Shown here: positions 1-8,174 of the stretch, piece by piece
Numbering within the stretch: the stretch's first letter is position 1
Layout of the letters: each line of letters begins with the position of its first letter
Assembly: GCA_021464525.1 (NCBI GenBank)
Contig: JADRCO010000796.1
Span: forward strand, 1 to 26,323
Direction: 5' to 3'
DNA: 26,323 nucleotides
Source: Rhizophagus sp. LPA8_4_AMF
Lineage: Eukaryota > Glomeromycota > Glomeromycetes > Glomerales > Glomeraceae
Position numbers and translations under genes: made by a program
The notes under the pieces: model-generated
The model's database searches: none
Told to the model about the DNA's origin: nothing
The model's input: only the letters and a program-made list of their open reading frames with translations

Positions 1-363
1 TTTTTGTATTAAATTATCAATATCATTATTTCCAGATGTCCAATTTGAAAAGTTTGCTTTTAAATAATTTTGAACACAATATTCACAATATAATGTAGCT
101 AAACATTCTTGGTTACAATTTTCACAAGTTCTTCTTGTTCCTGAATTATTCATAATTTTATTCTTGTCATATGTCTTATTGAAATCTTTTATTGCATAAG
201 TTTTTTCATCATTTGTAAGAGATTTATCAGCAAGTATAATTTGTTTTTTAAATTCATGTTGTTTATGTATATCATCATAAATATTATAATCTATTGATGT
301 AATTGCTCTATTAATTGCAGCAGAAACTAATTCTTCTTGAACACCATAAATAAGGAAGATCAT
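1..363 (-). CDS. TKL-like protein kinase, N-terminal fragment (runs off left edge)
   Basis: This is the first 121 codons of a third member of the kinase family seen complete at 19377-21668. The frame is open from the ATG at 363 to base 1, so the kinase domain lies outside the window. Visible are the helical leader (AAINRA, IDYNIYDD, the ILADKSLTNDEK region), the five-cysteine motif C-x2-C-x3-C-x5-C-x2-C, and the conserved FSNWTSGNNDIDNLIQK block. The leader is closer to the 10484 paralogue than to the 21668 one. The ATG at 363 is not where the paralogue starts. Where the 10484 gene has its ATG, this copy has ATA, and about 50 extra bases separate that site from the shared coding part. The start here is therefore either a replacement ATG or a sign of decay. 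Family assignment is firm; intactness cannot be judged. Confidence 0.8.
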   Translation of the reverse strand, partial: MIFLIYGVQEELVSAAINRAITSIDYNIYDDIHKQHEFKKQIILADKSLTNDEKTYAIKDFNKTYDKNKIMNNSGTRRTCENCNQECLATLYCEYCVQNYLKANFSNWTSGNNDIDNLIQK

Positions 364-403
364 TTTAGTTGGTTATTGTAAACTATTGAGGGGATTTAGC
401 GTT

Positions 404-490
404 ATAATGTAATTTTCGTATAAAATGTTTAAATTGTGGAAAAAAAAATTAAAAAATAATTTTGTAACAAAAAAAAATCTAGGAGCGGAG
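404..490 (-). promoter_or_regulatory. 5' flank block conserved with the 10484 kinase paralogue
   Basis: Read on the plus strand, this block carries the TATAAAATGTTTAAATTGT core, an A-rich run and a GGAGCG end. The same order occurs at 10483-10558 directly upstream of the second kinase. It is the old promoter and 5' UTR of the duplicated gene. Similarity stops just after GGAGCG, close to where the fold-back element begins in this copy. Confidence 0.55.
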
Positions 491-502
491 TTTTTCATAA
501 TG

Positions 503-635
503 GTGTAGTTAGCTGAAAAATTCAGCCGAAGGCGCAGTAAATTTTCGGCTAGCCGAAAAAAATCCATGTTGATCTTGAATATTTTATTGGTTCAACATCT
601 ACTATTTTCGGCTGAATATTTTCGGCTAAATACAC
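503..635. mobile_element. MITE-like fold-back element with GTGTAGTTAGC ends
   Basis: The left arm, about 28 bases at 503-530, begins GTGTAGTTAGCTGAAAA. It is matched in inverted form by 607-635, which ends TTTCGGCTAAATACAC, with only a few mismatches. Between the arms lies a perfect 18-base palindrome at 542-559, TTTTCGGCTAGCCGAAAA. A second copy of the arm, GTGTAGTTAGCCGAAA, starts again at 651-666 and pairs with 620-635 (one mismatch), so the block looks nested or tandemly duplicated. There is no coding capacity. No clear target-site duplication was found, so the family is unknown. It sits in the upstream region of the first kinase gene, and the paralogous flank near 10560 lacks it. Confidence 0.6.
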
Positions 636-796
636 TTTTATTAAATAATAGTGTAGTTAGCCGAAATATCCAACCAGGAACGCAAAAAATGCCAATATAT
701 AATTTTTCAGGAAACCAAAGCAAACTGTATAAAAAATTTGAATTGTGTAATGTACCTGCTCATTTAAGGTTTAGTTAAAAAATCCTTTTAATATTG

Positions 797-925
797 ATGC
801 GACTGCGCCTGATCTATCCCGTTTACTGTTAGGTTGGACAATTTGATCGGATAGCTTGATCGGCGAGTGCCGTATTGCGATGAACAATTTGATCGGACAA
901 TTTGATCGGCACATTCCGTCCATGA
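797..925. repeat. Dispersed repeat with TTGATCGG motifs
   Basis: This moderately GC-rich patch contains TTGATCGG four times between 840 and 910. It opens with a 24-base segment at 799-822 (GCGACTGCGCCTGATCTATC and onward) that recurs with two mismatches at 24254-24277. A shared segment of this composition in an AT-rich background points to a dispersed transposon remnant. No reading frame is visible. Confidence 0.4.
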
Positions 926-929
926 TGAT

Positions 930-1346
930 TACTAATGTGTAAAAAAAATTTTTTTATAATACTAATAAGTAATAGATTAACTATCCAATAGAAATTTTAA
1001 GAGTATTTATGTTGTATATAATAGAAATGTTAAGAATATTATCAAATATAAATTGTAAATTTAATCTAATAGTATTTAATATAATACAATCAAATTTTAA
1101 AACTTTTATACTACATTAATATTAAATTTAGGTAATTAAAAAAATTTCTATATACCATTTAGATTACCTTCTTATTCTTTAAATTGTTTAACATGTAATA
1201 CGTACATCTGCAGCTAATTTATTATTATGAGACATTATAATTAACTCCTAATATTAATCCTTTAATAATAGATCACACTAATGCATATAAAAAAAATTTA
1301 ACTCCCATTACTACATTACTATATTAGTTTAAACCAATTCACTAAC
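930..1346. other. AT-rich sequence, probable body of the Helitron-like element
   Basis: No gene is visible. If the 3' end at 1375 belongs to a short non-autonomous Helitron, its body lies here. A candidate TC-type 5' start (TCTATATACC) occurs near 1147, but I cannot confirm it. Confidence 0.3.
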
Positions 1347-1375
1347 CCCGGTGCGAAGCAACGGGCCGCCACTAG
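1347..1375 (+). mobile_element. Helitron 3' terminus (hairpin plus CTAG)
   Basis: The end has the classical Helitron layout. A GC-rich hairpin at 1347-1365 has stem CCCG.TGC / GCA.CGGG, loop GAA and one mismatched pair. It is followed by six bases (CCGCCA), the terminal CTAG at 1372-1375, and then a T as the first host base. The block stands out against its AT-rich surroundings. The 5' end is not fixed, and no Rep/helicase coding sequence is present in the window, so this is a non-autonomous or truncated copy. Confidence 0.65.
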
Positions 1376-1376
1376 T

Positions 1377-2150
1377 ATAATAAAAAAAATTATAGTTAAC
1401 GTTATTATACCCATAGCCAATCATAATAGTAATTTTTTCTATTGTAAATCGTTTACATAATCAGTGTTTTGAATTATTATAGTTATTATAGTAAAATCTT
1501 ACAAATGCTTCTACTATCATATTATTACTTATTGTTATATTATTTTTACTTTTTTTAAATAATTAACAATCATTTATAATCATATTTATTGTTTTTGTCT
1601 TTATTTTTTTATTTTATTTTATTTTTTTTGTATATATTAAAATTTTGTCATTAATTAAGGTAATTTTTTATTTTTATTTTTTTTTACAATATTGTAATTA
1701 TTATAAAATTTTAATTTTCAAAAATTATTTATTAATAATAAAATTATAGTTAATATTTAAATTATAATAATTTTATTCATATCATTATTATAAGTGAATT
1801 AGAATAATTTTTTATTTGAATTTCTATAGCTACGATCATTGTAAATCATTACGAATCAGTTTTTCATTTGGCTACTGCAGATTATTACTTCTTTGTTACC
1901 GTAAATTTTTAATGAAATTTATGAAATTTTTAAATCTTGCATGTATAAAAATCCTTTACTATCGCATTATTTACTATGATATTATTGACTTATTATTATC
2001 ATTCATAATTAACACTCGTTTGACAATCATTTACAGTTTCATTATTATCTATTTTAGTTTTAGTAAAAAATGAAAATAAGATACTCTTTTTCGTTATGTC
2101 ACTTTTTTTTTAAAAAAAATATTTTAACACAACCGTGATTCTGATAAGAC
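1377..2150. other. AT-rich intergenic stretch
   Basis: Long T-rich and A-rich runs with simple TTTTA-type repeats. An open frame at 1816-2073 has the composition expected of AT-rich noise (strings of I, L, Y, F) and is not supported as a gene. Confidence 0.5.
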
Positions 2151-2164
2151 ATAACTACTGTATT

Positions 2165-2270
2165 AAACAGTATAACAGTATAACTTGAACAGAATAACTA
2201 TTTTAAACAGTCTAATTAATAATAATAACAGTTAAACAGTATAACAATATAACTGTTTAACTATATAACT
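2165..2270. repeat. AACAGTATAAC short-motif repeat with palindrome
   Basis: The motif AACAGTATAAC or close variants recurs several times. AGTTAAACAGT at 2230-2240 is the exact inverse of ACTGTTTAACT at 2252-2262, so the right half can fold into a hairpin. No coding potential is seen. Confidence 0.4.
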
Positions 2271-2451
2271 GTATTATAAAAATGGTTCAACTATCTTTTT
2301 GAAAACCTTTTCTTTCTCAGAATTACGAGGCAATGATTTACACCTCAATATACTTTTATTTCCTAATAAGTCAATAATCAAAATGTACAGTATATAATAA
2401 ACAATGTTGTAATCCGGTGTTTTTTTCGAAATTTATTAATTTTATTTCAAG

Positions 2452-2544
2452 GTTATAAAGGCTTTTAACAAGGATGAAAATGATGAGATTTTAAAATTAG
2501 GAGAACCTAAAAGAGAAAGAATGTCAAACCAATTTGTAGTATAA
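2452..2544 (+). pseudogene. Possible orphan terminal exon, unknown gene
   Basis: A 30-codon open frame follows a good acceptor-like sequence (TTTTATTTCAAG) and ends in TAA. Its composition is protein-like (KAFNKDENDEILKLGEPKRE), unlike the low-complexity frames around it. No matching upstream exon is evident, so it may be the relic last exon of a lost gene. It converges on the 3' end of the gene at 2644-3912. Function unknown; this may also be chance. Confidence 0.25.
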
Positions 2545-2643
2545 ATAAAATTTCTCGATTTTATCAGTTATTAAATAAGCAAACATTCTATTTTTTGTAA
2601 ATGTGCAATTTATATATTTTTTTAAAGTAAATATTTACGGATT

Positions 2644-3912
2644 TCATTCATTATTTTTACGAAATTTTAGCATTTCTAACTCCAATTTGACTCTTTCATT
2701 CTCTGCACGTAATCTTTCTATCTTCAACTTACTCTTTTCCAACTCATATTGTTGAGTTAGCTTTTTTTCTTCTAGCTCAAACCTTTTTTGGCTTTCTCGT
2801 TCTTTTAAATCATAAAATCTATCTCTTGATCCCCCCATTTCCGCAATTATTCCAGTTGAGCCTTCACCTCCGGTCTTTCTTTTCTTTTTTCGTGATCCAT
2901 CATCAGCTTCATATGGTTTATGGTTTTCTTCATCATCATTTAAATTTTCATCAGAAATAACCTCATCTCCTACTTGATCGAATTTTCTTTTACTTACCCA
3001 CCGCCGAATTATTTCATTTTCAATATATTCCTTTTTAGAAAGGGCCACTTCGTACTCTCCGTCTAATTTTAATCAAAATCAGTTTAAAAAGTCAAATTAC
3101 TGTTCTTATAATAATTTCATGATCAACTCACCAAGACAAATAATAACTTCGCACGCTAAAATTGCAACATGCTGAAGTGCATGGTCGCACCATCGGCCCT
3201 TTTCACTCACAATTCCGTGAGCTAATTTATGTCTCACGTTTTTTTTAAAGTTAGTTAATAAATCAGCGGGGTTCGCTTTGTGTTGACCGTGAAACAAGGA
3301 TTTTTTAGAAAACATTTTAACATTTTCTATAATGAAGTTTAGTAGGCAAAGTAAATCTGCGTTCCTAAAATCCTTGCTAACACATATTTGTTGTCTAGAA
3401 ACGAATTTATCCACAACTTTTGAAGGAATTATTGATTCGTTTTTAACTAGGAAGTCGTAAGCTGCTTTCTCCGCCAGGTTAATAAACGGTTCTACAATTG
3501 CTCCTTGTTCATTTTCATTAAAAGAAAATGTCTCTTGGACTAATGGTGAAGTCCCCCGAGTGTTTCTTGTATTGTTGTTGTTAGTTTCGTGGGTTTCACG
3601 CACGGTGAATGAGTGTCGCATCTTATTAAAATTTGTTTTTTTATTAGACTGTTTACGGGAAGTAGGGGAAGATGAGGACGACTTTTCATCCACGAACCAG
3701 CCGAAAATCGTGGTATGTGCTTGGCATTTTTGGCGGAATTCCCGATCGTTACATACGACGTCGTGTAGTGAATCATGGAGTGATTTTCGAGAGATTTCAT
3801 GGGGGCAGTCATCATATAAGGCATTTAAAGTTAATTCAAGATTATTCTTAATATTTTTCTCGATGATGCCTGATCGTAACCACTTCGATAGATTGCTTTT
3901 TGTTTTGCCCAT
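2644..3912 (-). CDS. HEPN-like, coiled-coil protein (399 residues, two exons)
   Basis: Exons are 3912-3132 and 3062-2644. The 69-bp intron (3131-3063) has a GTGAGT donor, a CTGAT branch-like site and a TTAG acceptor, and splicing gives one continuous frame. The N-terminal ~75 residues (SKWLRSG, SRKSLHDSLHDVV) are followed by a Ser/Asn-rich linker (77-125). A helical domain at about 135-260 contains R227-H-K-L-A-H232, which fits the HEPN R-x4-H signature, followed by a helix (ALQHVAILACEVIICL). After the junction come a basic nuclear-localisation-like stretch (RKKKRK, 318-323) and a charged coiled coil (346-399). In known HEPN proteins the R and H pair is catalytic in RNA cleavage, but some are non-catalytic. 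The protein could instead be a non-enzymatic scaffold or transposon-derived. Splicing is well supported; the HEPN call rests on one motif and its helical context. Confidence 0.7.
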
Positions 3913-4916
3913 TTTATTTACGTTATTACACTATTACTGGCATTTGGGGAAATGGGTTCTTTATATATTTTATTACACCACATACATACAACACGGACAT
4001 TGTAACTGAAGATGATTTTAAATTCAGATACAGAAACTTTTCTCCAATTTTAATTTCAGACACAACACACAAGGTTAAATTTTTTATTTTGATAAGATTT
4101 TCGATTTTCGTGTTGGAATCTTAAACTCAGATTACGAATTTATGCATGTAACTGGGTATATTTATTACATAATATTAAACTTTTGCAATTAGTACTTTTA
4201 CATAGTAATACATGAATTAATTTACACATAAGAGGAAATTTATGAAATAATAAGTAAAATTCAATATTGTGATTGTAATTGTTCGTCTGAATTTAAATTC
4301 AGATATGATACAAGAATTGAAATAAGCTCCAAAAAATTACCCACTGAGATCAAATGACAATTTTGTAAGCTGTATATAAATTTTGTAATTAGATAAATTC
4401 GAACTCGAAATAAAAATTAACATAAAAAAAATTACTTCGTATGTGTAGCAGGTAGCACAGCTTTATCTCTTCTAACGGTAAGTCAATTATATTACAAAAT
4501 TTAGGACAAACCCGCTGACCTATTGTGTAATAAAAATCCGATCATATATATCGTATATAATTATGATTAAAGAATAAAAATCGGTGACGCGGTGTTTTAA
4601 TTGTGTTAATTGATGCGATTGTAGCATGAGCGCTAATTGGTTGGATCACGCGTTCGTAGTCTAAGTTGACGCGTTTATTACATAAGCTAAAGTATATTTT
4701 TGAAACGTCAATAACTAATACTTTCCTTGTTTGGCGAAATTAATACACTGGATTACATAATCGTGTAACATAAGAAAATATATATATACACACACAGTTT
4801 ACAATCATCAAAATGAAAAGTGCGTTCGGTCAGCACGGCCAGCATGGATAAGTCTCGCGCAGTCTCCCGAAAGTTGTAGATTCGCCGGTGTTTACAATCG
4901 TACGGGACTGTGCAAA
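3913..4916. other. Intergenic, upstream region of the HEPN-like gene
   Basis: No convincing gene is seen. Frames over 3560-4124 on the plus strand are antisense shadows of the gene at 2644-3912 or random. The part from about 4800 to 4916 is richer in GC and leads into the tandem repeat. Confidence 0.4.
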
Positions 4917-5666
4917 AATCGGTGTTGCCTGAGTGACGGGATTTCACTCCTCCGAAAAGCATACCTTTACAAACTCTCTGAATAACACCTGTTATAAGGT
5001 CTACCGATTCTGGAAGAGGAATTGGTTATGCACTTTCCTTATAACAGTCAAAGAGTTGTAGTAGGTTTGTTCGTAAGAGTAGAGTTGGTCTCTCGGTCTC
5101 TTGGTCTCATCGGACTCGTTGGCCTAACAGAGGATAAACTTAAGCTGCTTGCCTTTAAATCAGAGACTTCACATCTTTGGTTTAACAGGCGAGTTATGAA
5201 TCGGTGTAGCCTGGGGGATGGATTTCAATCATTCTGAAAAACATACTTTTCAAACTCTTTGAATTATACTTGTTATAAGGTATAAAATTCAAAGAGTTGT
5301 GGGTTTGTTCGTAAGACTAGATTGTTCTCTCAGTCTCCTGGTCTCATCGGACTCGTTGGCTTGAGAGGATAAACGAGCTACTCGCCATTAAAGTAAAGGT
5401 TTCACATCTTTGGTTTAACTGGTGAGTTATAAATCGGTGTTTCCGGGCGATGAGATTTCATTCACTCTGAAAAACATACCTTTTTCGAACTCTTTGAATT
5501 ACACCTGTTATAAGGTCTACCGATTCTGGAGGAAGAATTGGTTACGTACCTTCCTTATAACTGTCAAAGAATTGTGATTGGTTTTGTTCGTAAGAGTAGT
5601 TTTGGTCTCTCGGTCTCCTGGTCTCGTCGGACTCGTTGGCTTAACAGAGGATAAATGAAGCTGCTT
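4917..5666. repeat. Three-unit tandem repeat (~280/233/235 bp) with hairpins
   Basis: Units begin at AATCGGTGT, at 4917, 5199 and 5432. Each contains the same ordered blocks: a CAAACTCTTTGAAT-like block, GTTATAAGG, a GGTCTC-type short repeat in three steps, CATCGGACTCGTTGGC, and AGAGGATAAA. Units 1 and 3 have GTTATAAGG (4991-4999, 5507-5515) matched by the inverse CCTTATAAC (5037-5045, 5553-5561) around a roughly 37-base loop. Unit 2 lacks that insert and instead has AACTCTTTGAAT (5253-5264) facing ATTCAAAGAGTT (5287-5298), a perfect 12-bp stem. Unit 3 is cut short after GCTGCTT. GC content is above background. No coding frame runs through all units. Confidence 0.8.
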
Positions 5667-6377
5667 ATTCATGCATTGCCTGCTGACTACCGGCAAATAT
5701 TTTTTAGATAAGTATATAATTATCCGTTAATGGTGTTTTTTTTTCTTCAAAAAATGCTTGAACGTTATCAGTAAGAAATTCTCCATTTATTCTGAAATAA
5801 TCACAGAAGTGCTACTTTAACGATGTCCATTTTCCGGCTTAGAGTGGTGAATGCTTGATTCGAAATAGAAATTCGTGTAATAACTCCAACTCTGTTACCG
5901 ATAGATGGGTCTTTTACGTTATAACGATTAGCGAAGTTCGTATACCTGATCACACTTTATTAAGAAAAAAAAAATGGTGTGCAGATTGTTTGTCAAATAA
6001 AAGAATATTGAATAACATCGTCAGGATGATGGAATAAATGAGTAATATATATTTTATTGGTTAGAGGATCAACATAAATCTTGGTCTCGCAATGTAACTA
6101 GACTAAATCCCGAACTAAGGCAGTGATTAGCAAATGCTCGACGATAGCATATCATGATCGTAGGAGAATGTCAAATTGAAAAAATGAATATATACATAAA
6201 CGATATAATTTACCGTCCTAGAGAAACTTAAAATCATTAGTTCTTTTGGCGACAACAGGGTTGACAAAATTATGGGAGAGTTTCATCAGCCCATGGAACT
6301 AAGAGCCGTTGTCGATTTCTTACAGGGTAAAAAGAAACTCTTGTGCATCGACACTAATGAAATTTCACGTGATTCCA
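5667..6377. other. Intergenic, no gene recognised
   Basis: Base composition is less AT-rich than the rest of the window, which fits old coding or transposon sequence. Only short open frames exist and none shows a recognisable motif. Confidence 0.4.
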
Positions 6378-6569
6378 GGTCCGAACTTCTTTAATTTGGC
6401 TAAGAAAGAAATTTTTCATAAATCGGGGCCGTTTAATCTGAGATATGCGCAAGCGGATAATATTTCGAACGTTGTTGATGCTCTCAATTTTATTCGTGAA
6501 GCTGAAAATAAGCTCAAAAGGATAGAATTGTCTGTCGAGTCTGTAGTTAAACTGATTAAGAATCTTTAG
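6378..6569 (+). pseudogene. Possible 3'-terminal exon, unknown protein
   Basis: After an acceptor-like GATTCCAG, a 63-codon frame reads a normal-looking protein segment (PNFFNLAKKEIFHKSGPFNL, then a long amphipathic helix ending KLIKNL) and stops at TAG. Composition and hydrophobic spacing are protein-like. The frame further upstream is poor and quickly hits a stop, so the rest of the gene is missing or decayed. I do not recognise the family. Confidence 0.3.
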
Positions 6570-6930
6570 TCAGAGAAAACAATCTCAGGTGAGAAACGTC
6601 TAGCAATGTTATTTGATTCGTTGCGATGATTGTCCACTGTTCTTACGAATTTCTCTCCGTCTAGATTCCATCCTTCATAATTTTTTTCGTTCCTCAGAAA
6701 ATAATGAAGATTTTTTTTTTGTATGCGTTTTTTTTATTAGTCATCTACAATATGACCGTCTTGCCGCTCAACCACGTGTCTTATTCATATTGTATGATTG
6801 ATCGTTTTTGATAACTTATAATCTCTTACATTAATGGGTCCATTCTTACTAGGACGTGGTCCAGTTCTAGATAGAATCTAGGCGGCAAGACGCTCATCAT
6901 ATAGGCGAGGAAGGGACCCATTGGGGTTTC

Positions 6931-7137
6931 AGGGAGAGAGTAGCTTTATTGGAAGCCGTACTTGTACAACGTTCACCTAAAAATTGTTTGGCCTGATATA
7001 GTGCAACGGTTTAAAGAACTCACCAATTTTGATAGAACCGAAGCCGCTTGCAGACAGCAATGGAAAAATAGTGGGATAGATAATACATATAAAAGAATCG
7101 CCCGGAAAGATATACTACTTAAATGGCAAGCAAAAAA
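6931..7137 (+). pseudogene. Decayed SANT/Myb-like DNA-binding domain fragment
   Basis: One frame reads RERVALLEAVLVQRSPKN (6931-6984) and then stops. The next frame continues with VWPDIVQRFKELTNF and RTEAACRQQWKN (to about 7070). Together these resemble the helix pattern of SANT/Myb or trihelix domains, with spaced tryptophans (WPDIV, QQWKN) and an RT-x-x-ACRQQW third helix. The two halves are out of frame by one base near 6985. No upstream start or flanking exon is clear. A host gene or a DNA-transposon accessory gene are both possible sources. Confidence 0.35.
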
Positions 7138-7990
7138 AATGAAACTATTTCTGTGGTGGCATCATTTTTTCTATAGTTTATTATACTGTATATTCGATTT
7201 GGTTATTATATATTTTGTTTGCGTCCATTACATATAATCTATTGGGCGTAGTTGGGAGGGATAGACATACTTAGTCACTATCTCCGTATTTCATGTTGTA
7301 ATGAACAATAGTAATTATTCGATAGCGACATCTACTTGTTACGTAATGGAGAAACTGGGACAAATTTCTCATCGTGCACAAAATGATCGAAAAACATTTA
7401 ATAAAATCAAAAATTTTGAAAGAGGCGATCCTTCTAGTATATCTCTTGTTTCGGACAGTAATTCATCATGCACAATGATCGCAGTAAAAGAGGCTAATTC
7501 ATAACTTTGAAATTTTCAATAAATGGTTACAATGATCAGCTGCGGCATCTACACTTGTTCCGTTATTTATTTTATAATCATTTATTTATTTAGTAATAAC
7601 ATGTCTCATTATTCGTAAGGTGCGATTACTTAGAATTAATACATTATTTTTATGGTTGTGAGATCAACTGTCCTACTTGACATTTAGCTTTCATCGATTT
7701 ACATGATACTATTTGTACTATTTGTTGGCGTACACATTACATGTTCGAATACGAGATATAAATTGTGAACGGAATTACTTTGGGATTCGCTTCACGAATC
7801 TAAATTCTTGTATCTATTTAATTCCATTTTTGATTCCGCAACCAAAATCAATCCCTATCACTTACAGTAGATGATTGCCCTCTATCGTTACGACGGTTTA
7901 TTGTAATAGTATTAAACTTTCCACTCATATACGGTACATAAAATAATTTTATTTGCAGTATATTAAAAATTTTATGTTACCGAAAAAGTT
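7138..7990. other. Intergenic, no gene recognised
   Basis: Contains only short frames. The one at 7301-7504 has an unremarkable Ser/Asn-rich translation without a motif. Its right end approaches the 3' flank of the second kinase. Confidence 0.4.
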
Positions 7991-8041
7991 AAACTATTTA
8001 TTTAATGAATAAGTTGTAACAATATTAATAAAAATAATGAA

Positions 8042-8110
8042 TTATTTAAATTACAAAAACTAAGTATCTTGTAAAAAATTTTACCTACTCTATACTTAGT
8101 GTTTAAATAA
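8042..8110 (-). promoter_or_regulatory. Conserved 3' UTR stem-loop of kinase paralogue 2
   Basis: Two stacked stems are visible: TTATTTAAA (8042-8050) with TTTAAATAA (8102-8110), and ACTAAGTAT (8059-8067) with ATACTTAGT (8092-8100). Both are perfect. The element lies 65 nt beyond the stop position of the kinase at 8175. The same two-tier structure occurs at 19263-19312 after the third kinase, with a changed but still paired inner stem. Confidence 0.55.
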
Positions 8111-8174
8111 ATTGTAAATAAAAAAAAAATAATAAAAAAAGTAATAAAATATATTCCGTCAGATATTAAGTAAT

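Noticed and set aside
1816-2073. 85-residue plus-strand open frame
   Set aside because: Composition is almost all I, L, Y, F, S from AT-rich DNA. No ATG start, motif or splice context supports it.
3540-4124. Plus-strand and alternative minus-strand frames over the HEPN-like gene
   Set aside because: They are shadows of the spliced minus-strand gene, which has a clean intron, a coiled coil and better composition.
4753-5237. Short frames in and before the tandem repeat
   Set aside because: They do not continue from unit to unit and lack motifs.
4917-5666. 5S rRNA, tRNA or CRISPR array
   Set aside because: Unit length and content fit none of these. No tRNA B-box (GGTTCRA) with an acceptor stem was found anywhere in the window, and the spacing does not match CRISPR.
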